This document shows, one piece after another, positions 54,218 to 63,533 of a DNA stretch of 64,000 bases (positions within the stretch are counted from its first letter, which is position 1; the number at the start of each line of letters is the position of its first letter). The notes under the pieces are model-generated. The model was not told the origin of the DNA, made no database searches, and saw only the letters and a program-made list of their open reading frames with translations. This stretch comes from Stercoripulliclostridium_A sp045577735 (GTDB taxonomy: Bacteria > Bacillota > Clostridia > Christensenellales > DTU072). The position numbers and the translations under genes are program-made. The DNA is taken from the NCBI GenBank assembly GCA_045577735.1, contig JAZNIY010000005.1:1-64000 (forward strand), in the 5' to 3' direction.

Positions 54218-55565
54218 TTACAATTTCTCCTATAAGGGCTGATGCCTTATTTTTTTCTATCTTAACGTTGACAAATTGACCAACTAATTCTTTGTTTCCC
54301 TTAAAGTTTACAAGCCTACCACAATCGGTTCGTCCACATAAAAAGCCTTCTTTAGGAGCATCTTCAACAAGGACTTCTTTAATCTTTCCAACGTAGGTTT
54401 CGCTTATTTCTAAAGTGATTTTGTTTTGAAGTGCAATTAGTCTACCAATTCTTTCACTCTTAACTGCGTACGGAATTTGCTCCATTTTTGAGGCAACCGT
54501 ACCTTTTCTTGGTGAATAGATAAAAGTGAAAGCGTTATGATAACGAACCTTTTCAACGAGATCCAAAGTGTCTAAAAAGTCCTCTTCCGTTTCACCGGGG
54601 AATCCAACCATAATGTCAGAAGTAATACCACAATCGGGCATATATTTCTTAATTAAATCTATCAAATAGAAATATCTTTCGCGGTCGTACTTACGATTCA
54701 TTGCCTTTAGTACGGCGTTAGAACCGGCTTGAACGGGCAAGTGAATATTGTTACAGAAATTGGGTGTTTCAGCAAGTAATTTTATTACTTCTTCCGAAAG
54801 ATCCTTAGGGTGCGAAGTCATAAAACGCAAACGGAATTTTCCGGGAATTTCTGCAATTTTCTTAAGTAAAGTATAAAAATTTGCCCCATCAGTACGGTCA
54901 GAACCATAACTGTCTACGTTTTGCCCAAGTAAAGTAATCTCTTTGTAGCCTGCATTAACCAGTGACTTTACCTCTTCTAAAATAAGCTCGGGTTCGCGAC
55001 TTCTTTCTCGACCACGAACGTAAGGAACTATGCAATAAGAACAAAAATTATTACATCCGTACATTATATTTACCCAAGCATTTGGATAGGAAGTGCGATA
55101 AGGAACAATGTCTTCAACAACGGGAGGTCTTTCATTGGTATCGATATCAACGATTTTACCCCTTTTACGAGCGCGCCTTTCTTCTAGTTCTTTAATTTTA
55201 TCAGCTAAAAGATGAATGTTTGAGGTACCAAGAATAATGTCGACAAATGGGAACTTTGTGGCAATAACTTCTGCCATACCTTCTTGTTGAGTCATGCATC
55301 CAAAAATCACTATGATACGTGACTTATCAAGACGCTTTAAAATCTTAAGCTCGCCAATATTACCAAAAATCTTCTTTTCAGCAGTGTCACGGATGCAACA
55401 GGTATTGAAAACGATTATTTTGGCTTGTGCTCTTTCCTTGGTTTCTTCATAACCAAGTGATACCAAAATACCCGCGACCTTCTCGGATTCGTGAACGTTC
55501 ATTTGGCAACCAAAGGTTTCAATGTAGTATTTATTTGATAAATTAAGATTAGATAAATTTTCCAT
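54207..55565 (-). CDS. miaB: tRNA methylthiotransferase MiaB
   Basis: Radical-SAM enzyme converting i6A37 to ms2i6A37, the next step after MiaA. 452 residues; N-terminal UPF0004 domain with three cysteines (FGCQMN, TCCIRD and FGCMTQ), radical-SAM CxxxCxxC (GCNNFCSYC) and a C-terminal TRAM domain. First gene of miaB-mutS-mutL-miaA. The start lies 8 nt after a TATAAT box with no Shine-Dalgarno site. Confidence 0.96.
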   Translation of the reverse strand: MENLSNLNLSNKYYIETFGCQMNVHESEKVAGILVSLGYEETKERAQAKIIVFNTCCIRDTAEKKIFGNIGELKILKRLDKSRIIVIFGCMTQQEGMAEVIATKFPFVDIILGTSNIHLLADKIKELEERRARKRGKIVDIDTNERPPVVEDIVPYRTSYPNAWVNIMYGCNNFCSYCIVPYVRGRERSREPELILEEVKSLVNAGYKEITLLGQNVDSYGSDRTDGANFYTLLKKIAEIPGKFRLRFMTSHPKDLSEEVIKLLAETPNFCNNIHLPVQAGSNAVLKAMNRKYDRERYFYLIDLIKKYMPDCGITSDIMVGFPGETEEDFLDTLDLVEKVRYHNAFTFIYSPRKGTVASKMEQIPYAVKSERIGRLIALQNKITLEISETYVGKIKEVLVEDAPKEGFLCGRTDCGRLVNFKGNKELVGQFVNVKIEKNKASALIGEIVNER

Positions 55566-55573
55566 ACAAAATA

Positions 55574-55602
55574 ATTATATATTATGCGCGCGCGCAAATC
55601 AA
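55574..55602 (-). promoter_or_regulatory. Promoter of miaB with a (GC)5 spacer
   Basis: Minus strand: TTGATT (55602-55597), 17-bp spacer containing GCGCGCGCGC, TATAAT (55579-55574), 8 nt to the ATG. Divergent from the penicillin-binding protein gene. Confidence 0.7.
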
Positions 55603-55639
55603 GTATAAATCAAACAAAAAAACGAATACTAGTTACACC

Positions 55640-57841
55640 ATGAAAGTCAAAAAGTTTTATAAAACAACCTCCATTGTATTATTATTTAGCGTGCTTTTTA
55701 TAATACTCGGTGTCGGTTTTTACGCATTTTTTGCAGTAAAAGGCGTAAAACTCGACAAAACAGCACTTGACAATTCAAACCAAACAAAAGTAATAATTTT
55801 AGACGTTTACAACAACGAAATGGACTATTTTTCTAAAATTAAAACCTTTGTCCCCTATGAAGAAATAGCCCCTCATACAATTTACGCCTTTGTTTCCCTT
55901 GAGGACAAAAGGTTTTTTAAACACAACGGGCTGGATTTTAGGCGCATTTTGGGAGCTACTCTTAACAACGTTAAATCGGGCTATTTTAAAGAAGGTGGCT
56001 CTACGATTACACAGCAACTTGCAAAAAACGCCCTTCTCTCACAAGAAAAAACGATAAAAAGAAAGCTAAAAGAAGCAAAATTGTCTTTAGAGATAGAAAA
56101 AAATTATTCCAAAGAAGAAATAATAACCAAATATCTTAACACTATATATTTTGGTCATTCTTTATATGGTATAAACGATGCTTGTAAAAGGCTTTTTAAT
56201 AAAGAGCCTAAAAACATTAGCATAGGTGAGAGCGCAATACTCGCTGGAATTGTTAAAAATCCACTTAAAAACTCGCCTCTAAACTCAATTGAAAACGCTA
56301 TTGAAAGACGAAACGTCGTACTTAAACTAATGCTTGAACAAGGTTATATCTTAGAACATGAATACGAAAACGCCATCAAAGAAGTTTTTGAAGCACCCAC
56401 CGTCACAGAACACAGCAAAACGAACATACCATTTACTCAAGCCGTTATATCGGAAAGTGCAAAATTGCTCAACCTAACCGAGCGTGAAGTAATCACAAAT
56501 GGTTATACCATACACACTTATTTTGACGAAAAGTTGCAAAAAAGTCTTGATTTTGCCTTTAATCACAATGATCTGTCTGTTTCAAACGCGGAAAAGACCT
56601 ATATGCTCGCAAACAATACTACAGGTGGAATCAGTGCTTATATTTCTAGCGTAAACTATTCACCATTTGAATATCGTAGACAAGGCGCTTCAACCTTAAA
56701 ACCTATAATCGCTTATGCTCCAGCACTGGAAAAAGGGCTTGTTTTACCAGATAGTCCCATTCTTGATGAAAAATGCTCTATTAACGGTTACTCGCCTGAT
56801 AATTATCAGAATCGCTATCTAGGTTGGACAACAATTAAAGAAAGCCTTAAAAACTCCAGCAATGCTTGTAGCATTAAATTGATGGATATGGCAGGTTTAG
56901 ATTATTCTTTTCAAACAGCTCGCAATATGGGACTAACGTTTGACAAAGACGATGGATTGGCAAGTGCTCTGGGTGGCACCACTTACGGACAAACTATGCC
57001 GGAATTGTTAACTGCTTACATGACGATCGCAAATGGAGGAATATCTAATAATCTGAGCTTTATTAAAGCCATATATGACGCGTCAGGAAGGCGTGTTTAC
57101 ACTCATGAAAGTGGTAGAAAACAAGTCATTTCCAACGAAACTGCCTATTTTTTAACTGATATCCTATTAGAGTGCGCAAAAACCGGAACTGCCAAAAAAT
57201 TGTCTAACATAGACTACCAAATAGCCTCTAAAACGGGTACAAATGGTAACGATAAATGTAATTTTGATGCTTGGAATATTTCATACACGACCGAATATAC
57301 TTTAGGCGCGTGGTATGGTAGCAAAGACTATTCAGCCGGGCTAGATTTAGAGGTTACGGGAGGTAGTTACCCTACGCTGGGAGCAAAAGCGATATGGAAT
57401 GCACTTGATAAACCAAAGGACTTTACACAACCTTACACGTTGGACTATGCTGAAATTGACAAATACACTTTTGATAACAGCCATATTCTAATGCTAGCGA
57501 ATGAAAATACTCCAATTTATTATAAAAAAAGTATACTAATTGGTAAAAACTCTAACGTTCCCGTAAGTAATTATTTTGACAACGCTCTTCCCGATGACTT
57601 TAACGTAACCATGGGTGACGGCGAGGTCATAATAACGTTAACTAGATCGGACAAGTTTAAACTCGCATTAGAAAATGGGAATGGTGATTTGATTGGCGAA
57701 ATAGAAAAAGGCTCGGGTAAGGCGGAAATTGCCCTACCAAAGCCCTATCGAAATTTTGAGTTTTATTATTTAGCATCCTATACCGACGACGGTATACTAA
57801 TTAAAAAATCACAACCAAAAATGATAATTAACTTATATTAG
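55640..57841 (+). CDS. Class A penicillin-binding protein (PBP1A-like)
   Basis: Bifunctional peptidoglycan polymerase and cross-linker, 733 residues. One N-terminal membrane helix (about 10-33); GT51 glycosyltransferase with catalytic Glu88 (SLEDKRFF), GGSTITQQLAKN and KEAKLSLEIEK; transpeptidase with STLK (Ser351-Lys354), SSN (406-408) and KTGT near 530. The GT51 and transpeptidase domains are joined without an extra domain; a short beta-rich C-terminal tail follows. It is the only plus-strand gene in the right-hand 21 kb. No Shine-Dalgarno site is visible. Confidence 0.94.
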   Translation: MKVKKFYKTTSIVLLFSVLFIILGVGFYAFFAVKGVKLDKTALDNSNQTKVIILDVYNNEMDYFSKIKTFVPYEEIAPHTIYAFVSLEDKRFFKHNGLDFRRILGATLNNVKSGYFKEGGSTITQQLAKNALLSQEKTIKRKLKEAKLSLEIEKNYSKEEIITKYLNTIYFGHSLYGINDACKRLFNKEPKNISIGESAILAGIVKNPLKNSPLNSIENAIERRNVVLKLMLEQGYILEHEYENAIKEVFEAPTVTEHSKTNIPFTQAVISESAKLLNLTEREVITNGYTIHTYFDEKLQKSLDFAFNHNDLSVSNAEKTYMLANNTTGGISAYISSVNYSPFEYRRQGASTLKPIIAYAPALEKGLVLPDSPILDEKCSINGYSPDNYQNRYLGWTTIKESLKNSSNACSIKLMDMAGLDYSFQTARNMGLTFDKDDGLASALGGTTYGQTMPELLTAYMTIANGGISNNLSFIKAIYDASGRRVYTHESGRKQVISNETAYFLTDILLECAKTGTAKKLSNIDYQIASKTGTNGNDKCNFDAWNISYTTEYTLGAWYGSKDYSAGLDLEVTGGSYPTLGAKAIWNALDKPKDFTQPYTLDYAEIDKYTFDNSHILMLANENTPIYYKKSILIGKNSNVPVSNYFDNALPDDFNVTMGDGEVIITLTRSDKFKLALENGNGDLIGEIEKGSGKAEIALPKPYRNFEFYYLASYTDDGILIKKSQPKMIINLY

Positions 57842-58776
57842 CCAATCTTTATAATTATATCTCCCGTGTGCGTGGTTATTTTACATACGCCACCACTCGT
57901 CGTTTGAGGTACGTCAACTTTGCCGGTAGAGGTTCTAATGGCAAAAATCTTGTCACTAGTGAAAGAACCCTTGACTTCACCTGTGTCGGTAGTAATTTCC
58001 ACCTCATTAACATCCATTTTTGTAAAATTCAAATCCCCGGTATCGGTCACTACGGTAAATTTGTTGTCAACCTTAGAATTATCAACCTCTACTTCGCCGG
58101 TATCGGATTTAATTGAAAGATTTTTACAATTAATCAAATCTAATGATATATCACCGGTATCAACCTCTATTATTACGTCAGCACCACAAGATAATAAAGA
58201 GGCTTCAATTTCACCGGTATTTCTCTTAATAGTAAGATTATTGGTGGCAACAACGTTTTCAAGTTCAAGGTCGCCAGTATCACCGGTAAAAGTAAAAGTG
58301 TCGAAAACGCCGTTTTCAACGTCGACGTCACCGGTATCAACAGAGCAATTAATGGTTTTCGCCTTTAAGTTTTTAATATCAACATCACCAGACGTTGTTA
58401 TTACGTCAACGGAAGCATATTCTTTTTCGGGCAAATAAACTGTAACAAGGGTATCTTTATATCCAAAGAAAACCTTTTGATGGATTGATTTTATAACTAA
58501 AGTGTCGTTCTCGACGCCAACGGAATGTTTATAGTTATTGCTTTCAAAACAAACGATTTTGCATTCATCATTGGTTGAAGAAACAATTTTCACGTCAGTT
58601 CCTTTCACTTCGATGGAAATCTTGCTAAAATCTTCATTCAACCCATATTCTCTATTTTCATACTTTAAGTTATTAAAGTCCCAGCCACTTACCGCAAACA
58701 ATGCAACGAATCCACCAACGCATAAAACAGCAAGAATAATTACAACAATAACCAATGCTTTAATCAATTTGCGCAT
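57838..58776 (-). CDS. DUF4097 beta-strand repeat protein with membrane anchor
   Basis: 312 residues: N-terminal membrane helix (about 7-30) and then a regular series of about ten beta-turn repeats built around T-x-T-G-D/E-V/I (for example STDTGDVDV, KSDTGEVEV and TTDTGEVKG), typical of DUF4097 putative adhesin/stress proteins. Probably exported and membrane-tethered. AGAGGTGG precedes the ATG. Its stop codon overlaps the convergent penicillin-binding protein stop, with no room for a terminator. Confidence 0.88.
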   Translation of the reverse strand: MRKLIKALVIVVIILAVLCVGGFVALFAVSGWDFNNLKYENREYGLNEDFSKISIEVKGTDVKIVSSTNDECKIVCFESNNYKHSVGVENDTLVIKSIHQKVFFGYKDTLVTVYLPEKEYASVDVITTSGDVDIKNLKAKTINCSVDTGDVDVENGVFDTFTFTGDTGDLELENVVATNNLTIKRNTGEIEASLLSCGADVIIEVDTGDISLDLINCKNLSIKSDTGEVEVDNSKVDNKFTVVTDTGDLNFTKMDVNEVEITTDTGEVKGSFTSDKIFAIRTSTGKVDVPQTTSGGVCKITTHTGDIIIKIG

Positions 58777-58841
58777 AATCCACCTCTAAACGATATTAAA
58801 CAACCAGATAAACAGGTTTAGTATCTAATCACTTTATATAC

Positions 58842-58870
58842 ATTGTAGCACTTATCCTACGGTGTGTCAA
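58842..58870 (-). promoter_or_regulatory. Promoter of the DUF4097 gene
   Basis: Minus strand: TTGACA (58870-58865), 17-bp spacer, TACAAT (58847-58842); leader of about 58 nt. Confidence 0.85.
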
Positions 58871-58895
58871 TAAGTAATTTTAAAATTACATCCGA

Positions 58896-60071
58896 TTAAT
58901 CCTCTACCGAAATAACCTCTGTTACAGTATCGTTTACTGCTTTCTCAATTAATGCCTCTATATCAAGCCTATTTTCGTACTCAATGGCATCTTGGAGCTT
59001 GGGTTTGATTACAGGATTTTTAGGTAAGAAAACCGTGCAACAGTCCTCATATGGACGAATTGAAATATCAAAAGTATCAATTTTGTTAGCAATATCAATG
59101 ATTTCAGCCTTATCTGAACCAATTAGAGGCCTGAATACGGGAAGCGTTACAACCGAGTTTGTTACTTGTATGCTTTGCATAGTTTGGCTCGCTACTTGTC
59201 CCAGTGCTTCACCCGTTATAATAGCACCACAATCGTTTTTAATCGCTATTCTTTCAGCAATACGCATCATAAATCTACGCATAATGGTAATCATAAACTC
59301 TTCCGGACAATGCTCGTGAATTGCATATTGAATTTCGGTAAAAGGAACAACTGCAAGTTTAATATCACCACAATATGCAGTCAGTTTCTTTGCCAAGTCC
59401 TTAACTTTTTGTAGAGCAAGCTCGGAAGTATAAGGAAAGCTGTGATAGTGAATTGCAAAAATGCGTAAACCTCGTTTTGCCATTACGTAACCGGCTACAG
59501 GGCTGTCTATACCACCAGACAATAAGAGCATTGCGTTACCGGAGCATCCCGTTGGAAGTCCTTGTGCTCCCATAATTTTATCATAGAACAAATATGAGTA
59601 TCCACTTTCACGCAAATCTACAAACAGCTCAAAATCGTAATCAAAAAGGTCTACTTTAAGTCTACCACCCGTTTTATTGAGCATATATCCACCTATTTTT
59701 GCACCAAGTTCCATGGACGTCATGGGGAAACGCTTGTCAGCACGCTTTACCGTGACTCTAAAAGTGCCCTCGGTGGGACTAATGGCATGGGCAATTTTGC
59801 ACATTTCTTCAACGTCGGTTTTAACTTTAACCGTGGGACTAATTGAATGAATACCGAAAACTTTGGTTAGGCGGGAAATAATCTCGTCCATATCTTCAGG
59901 TAAAAACTCTTCAATATAATACCTTCCTTGAGTCTTGGAAAAACGATAATTTAACCCACTCAAAGAATTTTTAATGTTTTTTATGAGTAAACTCTCGAAA
60001 TAATTACGATTATTACCCTTTAGGAAAATTTCCCCAAATCTAATTAAAATACAATTATACTCAACTGCCAT
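58896..60071 (-). CDS. thiI: tRNA 4-thiouridine synthetase ThiI
   Basis: Adenylates U8 of tRNA and transfers sulfur; also supplies sulfur for thiazole synthesis in some bacteria. 391 residues: ferredoxin-like and THUMP domains to about 165, then a PP-loop ATPase with LLLSGGIDSPVAGY and a conserved EDCCTVFLPKNPV block. No rhodanese extension, as usual in Bacillota. Overlaps the cysteine desulfurase gene by 11 bp, its expected sulfur donor. Confidence 0.95.
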   Translation of the reverse strand: MAVEYNCILIRFGEIFLKGNNRNYFESLLIKNIKNSLSGLNYRFSKTQGRYYIEEFLPEDMDEIISRLTKVFGIHSISPTVKVKTDVEEMCKIAHAISPTEGTFRVTVKRADKRFPMTSMELGAKIGGYMLNKTGGRLKVDLFDYDFELFVDLRESGYSYLFYDKIMGAQGLPTGCSGNAMLLLSGGIDSPVAGYVMAKRGLRIFAIHYHSFPYTSELALQKVKDLAKKLTAYCGDIKLAVVPFTEIQYAIHEHCPEEFMITIMRRFMMRIAERIAIKNDCGAIITGEALGQVASQTMQSIQVTNSVVTLPVFRPLIGSDKAEIIDIANKIDTFDISIRPYEDCCTVFLPKNPVIKPKLQDAIEYENRLDIEALIEKAVNDTVTEVISVED

Positions 60072-61188
60072 ACTTTTCTAACTCCTTGTAAACCTCAAGA
60101 TATTCTTTAACAAATATCTCAGCTTCTTCCATCGTGTTGTATATAAAGAAACTTAATCTGGTAACGCCGTCAACGTACTTGCCTTGCAAGTTTAATGCTT
60201 CTGCAATTCTCGTAGAGGCTTTATTTGAAGCACACGCGCTTCCGGTCCCTACCATAATGCCACGTCTTTCAAGTGCGTGTTGCATAACTTCGCCACGCAC
60301 CCTAGGCATACTAAATGACAAAATGTAGGGCGAGCCTTCAAGCTCGGAAAGAAACTTAATTCCTTCTATGTTTTTGAGGTTATCTGCAATATAAGAGCGA
60401 ATTTCACCCAATTTTTTGTGTGTTTCGGCTAAGTTTTGATATCTATCATTGACAGCCTTTTCAAAAGCGAGTATACCTGCGGTGTTTTCTGTGGAAGAGC
60501 GCAAACCTCCCTCTTGGCCACCACCATAAACTATGGGATTAACGCTAACACCTTTAGCGATATAAAGAGCGCCAACTCCCTTAGGTGCACCAATTTTGTG
60601 AGCACTCATAGAGTACAAATCGATGCCGGCGCCACGCAAATTGACTTCTAATTTTCCAAAAGCTTGTACGCCATCACTATGGAAAAGAGCCTTTGGGCAT
60701 TTTGATTTTGTGAGTTTACATAGCCTTGCGATATCATTAATCGCACCCGTTTCGTTATTAACGTGAATAATAGAAACAAGAGTAACCGATGGCGTTAAAA
60801 GATTAACAAACTCCTCTTCAATTACTTTACCATAGTTATCTACGGGGGCAAAAACAACGTCGTATCCCCTGGCTTTTAGTTCATTAGCAGTAGCGTAAAT
60901 TGCTGCGTGTTCGGCGCTAGAAACAATAACTCTGCCACCTTTTATCTTTTTCGAGCCTAAAAGTGCAATGTTATCACTTTCCGTTCCACCACCGGTAAAG
61001 ATAATTTTACCCTCGCCTCTCAACTTTTTGATTATAGTTTGTCTTGCACGTTCCAAATCTTGCTTAACTAAAAGCGCGTTATGATAAAGAGCCGATGGAT
61101 TATAATAATTCTCGGTTAGATATCTAGTAACTATATTCACGCTTTCAGCCGTGCATTTCGTAGTGCTTGCGTTGTCAAAAAAAATCAT
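60061..61188 (-). CDS. nifS: Cysteine desulfurase (NifS/IscS family)
   Basis: PLP enzyme that takes sulfur from cysteine. 375 residues; N-terminal FFDNASTT, PLP-lysine in SMSAHKIGAPKGVGAL and catalytic Cys in GTGSACASN. Pairing with thiI suggests a dedicated tRNA-thiolation donor. No iscU or suf gene is beside it. Overlaps mutS2 by 4 bp. Confidence 0.94.
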   Translation of the reverse strand: MIFFDNASTTKCTAESVNIVTRYLTENYYNPSALYHNALLVKQDLERARQTIIKKLRGEGKIIFTGGGTESDNIALLGSKKIKGGRVIVSSAEHAAIYATANELKARGYDVVFAPVDNYGKVIEEEFVNLLTPSVTLVSIIHVNNETGAINDIARLCKLTKSKCPKALFHSDGVQAFGKLEVNLRGAGIDLYSMSAHKIGAPKGVGALYIAKGVSVNPIVYGGGQEGGLRSSTENTAGILAFEKAVNDRYQNLAETHKKLGEIRSYIADNLKNIEGIKFLSELEGSPYILSFSMPRVRGEVMQHALERRGIMVGTGSACASNKASTRIAEALNLQGKYVDGVTRLSFFIYNTMEEAEIFVKEYLEVYKELEKYGS

Positions 61189-63533
61189 CTCTTTAGTTTT
61201 ACCATCGTTACACCCCTTTCGCCTTCACCGTATATGCCGTCACGGTATTCCTTAACGGCACTATGCTTTTTAAGGCAACCTCTTACCACTTCACGTAACT
61301 TTCCAGTACCGTAACCATGCACGATTCTTACTTCGTTTACACCCGCAAGAATGGCTTTGTCTAGATATGCTTCTAAGGCGTGTAAAGCTTCGTCAGCTCG
61401 CATTCCTAAAAGCATAAGCTCGGGGCTGAATGCCTCGTTACGTAAAGTATGGGTGGTGTGAACAACTTCCTTTTTAGTTTCTTTTTTGCGTCCTTTAAGC
61501 TTTTGTAGAGCATCTAGCTTAAAGTTACTATTCATTTTACCTAGTCTTACAACTACGTTATTCTTATTTATTTCTTTTACTTCGCCCTCAACTTTGAGTG
61601 CTTTAACAAGAACGGTGTCACCTACTTGTATTTCGCTGTCGTCTTCTTCGCCAAATCCTTCAAACTCATTATCTTCTAAAACTATGTATTTTTCCAAAGA
61701 TTTACGCAACTTTCTAGCTTTGAAAAGATTTTGTTCGGTAGGTTCTTCTAAAATATCGCGAAGTGTATTAATGATTTCATTAGCCTCTTCCATTGCATCT
61801 TCAACGAGACGCTTTGTTTCCTTTCTAACGTTTTCATTAAGTCTTTCGCGTTGAACGTACAGCCTGTCACGTTCTCGTTCCACAGCTTTTTGGGTTTCTT
61901 CTGCCTGTTTTAACGCAAGAGCGGTCTTTTCTTCGTTTTCAAGAGCATTTCTACGAGCAATTTCTAGCGCTTGAAGTACGTTTTCAAATTCCAGCTTTCC
62001 ATCTTGAATACCGGCTTGCGCTTGCTCAATGATACTTTCTTTCAATCCAAGCTTTCTAGCAATTAAAAGCGCGTTGGATGCACCCGGCGTACCAACGATG
62101 AGTTTGTAAGTTGGGTTATAGGTAACGGGGTTAAAGTCCATAGATGCGTTTTCACATCTTTCGGTCACAACGGCATACTCTTTTAGTTCATTGTAGTGAG
62201 TAGTTATAATCGCTTTCGCCTTGCTTTCCTTAATATAGGTTGAAATACTCATTGCCAAGCTGGCGCCCTCGGTCGGATCGGTACCCGCACCAAGTTCATC
62301 GAGTAGAACTAGTGAGTTTTCGCTCAAATTGTCTATAATTTTAACGATATTTGCAATGTGTGATGAGAACGTAGACAAGTTTTGCTCTATGCTTTGTTCG
62401 TCACCTATATCGCAAAAAACTTCATCAAACAGTGCAAGTTCTGCCGACCTAGCCGGCACGTAAAGACCACTTGCGCCCATTATGGTTAAAAGCCCAACGA
62501 GTTTTAATGAAACCGTTTTGCCACCGGTGTTGGGGCCGGTTATGAATAGAATATCAAAATCATCACCTACTCTAATATCGGTTGGAACAACCCTATCTTT
62601 ATCAATAAGGGGGTGTCGACCACGTTCTATTTTAACGATGCCTTTTTCATTAACTGTGGGACGAACGGAACGAGTAGCATTTGCGTAATATGCTTTTGCA
62701 AAAATAACGTCTAAGCGAACTATCTTTTCAAAACTTTCCTTAATTTGGTCAACCGACGTAGATACTCTTACCGTAAACTTCCTAAGAATTCTCTCTATTT
62801 CAGCTTGCTCTTCCAAAATATGGGTTTTAAGAACGTTATTAAGTTCCACAACAGCCATAGGTTCAACGTATATAGTTTGACCCGATGCACTTTGATCGTG
62901 AATAAGTCCCGGAATTGCACTCTTACATTCTGCACGAACCGGAATGACGTACCTATCCCCTCTAACGGTTACGATGTTATCTTGTAAATACTTGGAATAG
63001 GTTGGGCTGGTAAGATAACTATAAAGTTTAGACTTTATTTGCTCACCCGTCTTTTTAATGCGTATTCTTATGGAACGAAGGTCATCAGAAGCCCTATCGT
63101 GCATTTCCGTGTCCGAAATAATCGCATTATCTATGTCTTCTTCAAGAGATTTATCGGTATAGATGGAATTGGCAAGGTCTTTTATGAGTCTTAAACTATC
63201 ATCCGGTACCTTTGCAATTGTAGATTTAACACTTCTAGCAACTCTAAGCATACGAGAGACTCTTAAGAGTTCACCCATTGTTAGCACGCTCATAACCGAT
63301 GCTTTCTCTAGCACAAAATCTATGTTATCAAAAGCAAAACTCAAGTTTGTCGCATACTCAAAAGCGATCTTATCTGCCTCGTAGACTTCTTGCAGAAGTT
63401 CGTTGACGTAAGAAAGTTCCCGCATCGGTCGAATATCTCTAACCGCCTCGCGGGCAGGCTCGGAACTTGCGTAAGACGCAACCGAGTCGAGTATCTTATG
63501 AAATTCCAAAGCCTTTAGCGTTCTTTCTTGCAT
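61185..63533 (-). CDS. mutS2: MutS2 family ATPase/endonuclease with Smr domain
   Basis: 782 residues: MutS-like core and clamp, ATPase with ITGPNTGGKTVSLKL and LVLLDELGAGTDPTEG, a long coiled coil (about 515-605), a KOW-like segment, and a C-terminal Smr domain (LLGMRADEAL and HGYGTGKLR). Implicated in suppressing recombination and, in B. subtilis, in splitting collided ribosomes. Overlaps pheT by 1 bp. Confidence 0.95.
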   Translation of the reverse strand: MQERTLKALEFHKILDSVASYASSEPAREAVRDIRPMRELSYVNELLQEVYEADKIAFEYATNLSFAFDNIDFVLEKASVMSVLTMGELLRVSRMLRVARSVKSTIAKVPDDSLRLIKDLANSIYTDKSLEEDIDNAIISDTEMHDRASDDLRSIRIRIKKTGEQIKSKLYSYLTSPTYSKYLQDNIVTVRGDRYVIPVRAECKSAIPGLIHDQSASGQTIYVEPMAVVELNNVLKTHILEEQAEIERILRKFTVRVSTSVDQIKESFEKIVRLDVIFAKAYYANATRSVRPTVNEKGIVKIERGRHPLIDKDRVVPTDIRVGDDFDILFITGPNTGGKTVSLKLVGLLTIMGASGLYVPARSAELALFDEVFCDIGDEQSIEQNLSTFSSHIANIVKIIDNLSENSLVLLDELGAGTDPTEGASLAMSISTYIKESKAKAIITTHYNELKEYAVVTERCENASMDFNPVTYNPTYKLIVGTPGASNALLIARKLGLKESIIEQAQAGIQDGKLEFENVLQALEIARRNALENEEKTALALKQAEETQKAVERERDRLYVQRERLNENVRKETKRLVEDAMEEANEIINTLRDILEEPTEQNLFKARKLRKSLEKYIVLEDNEFEGFGEEDDSEIQVGDTVLVKALKVEGEVKEINKNNVVVRLGKMNSNFKLDALQKLKGRKKETKKEVVHTTHTLRNEAFSPELMLLGMRADEALHALEAYLDKAILAGVNEVRIVHGYGTGKLREVVRGCLKKHSAVKEYRDGIYGEGERGVTMVKLKR

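Noticed and set aside
57920..58438. 172-residue plus-strand open frame inside the DUF4097 gene
   Set aside because: Produced by the regular repeat codons of the opposite strand; Ser/Pro/Val low complexity with no start signal.
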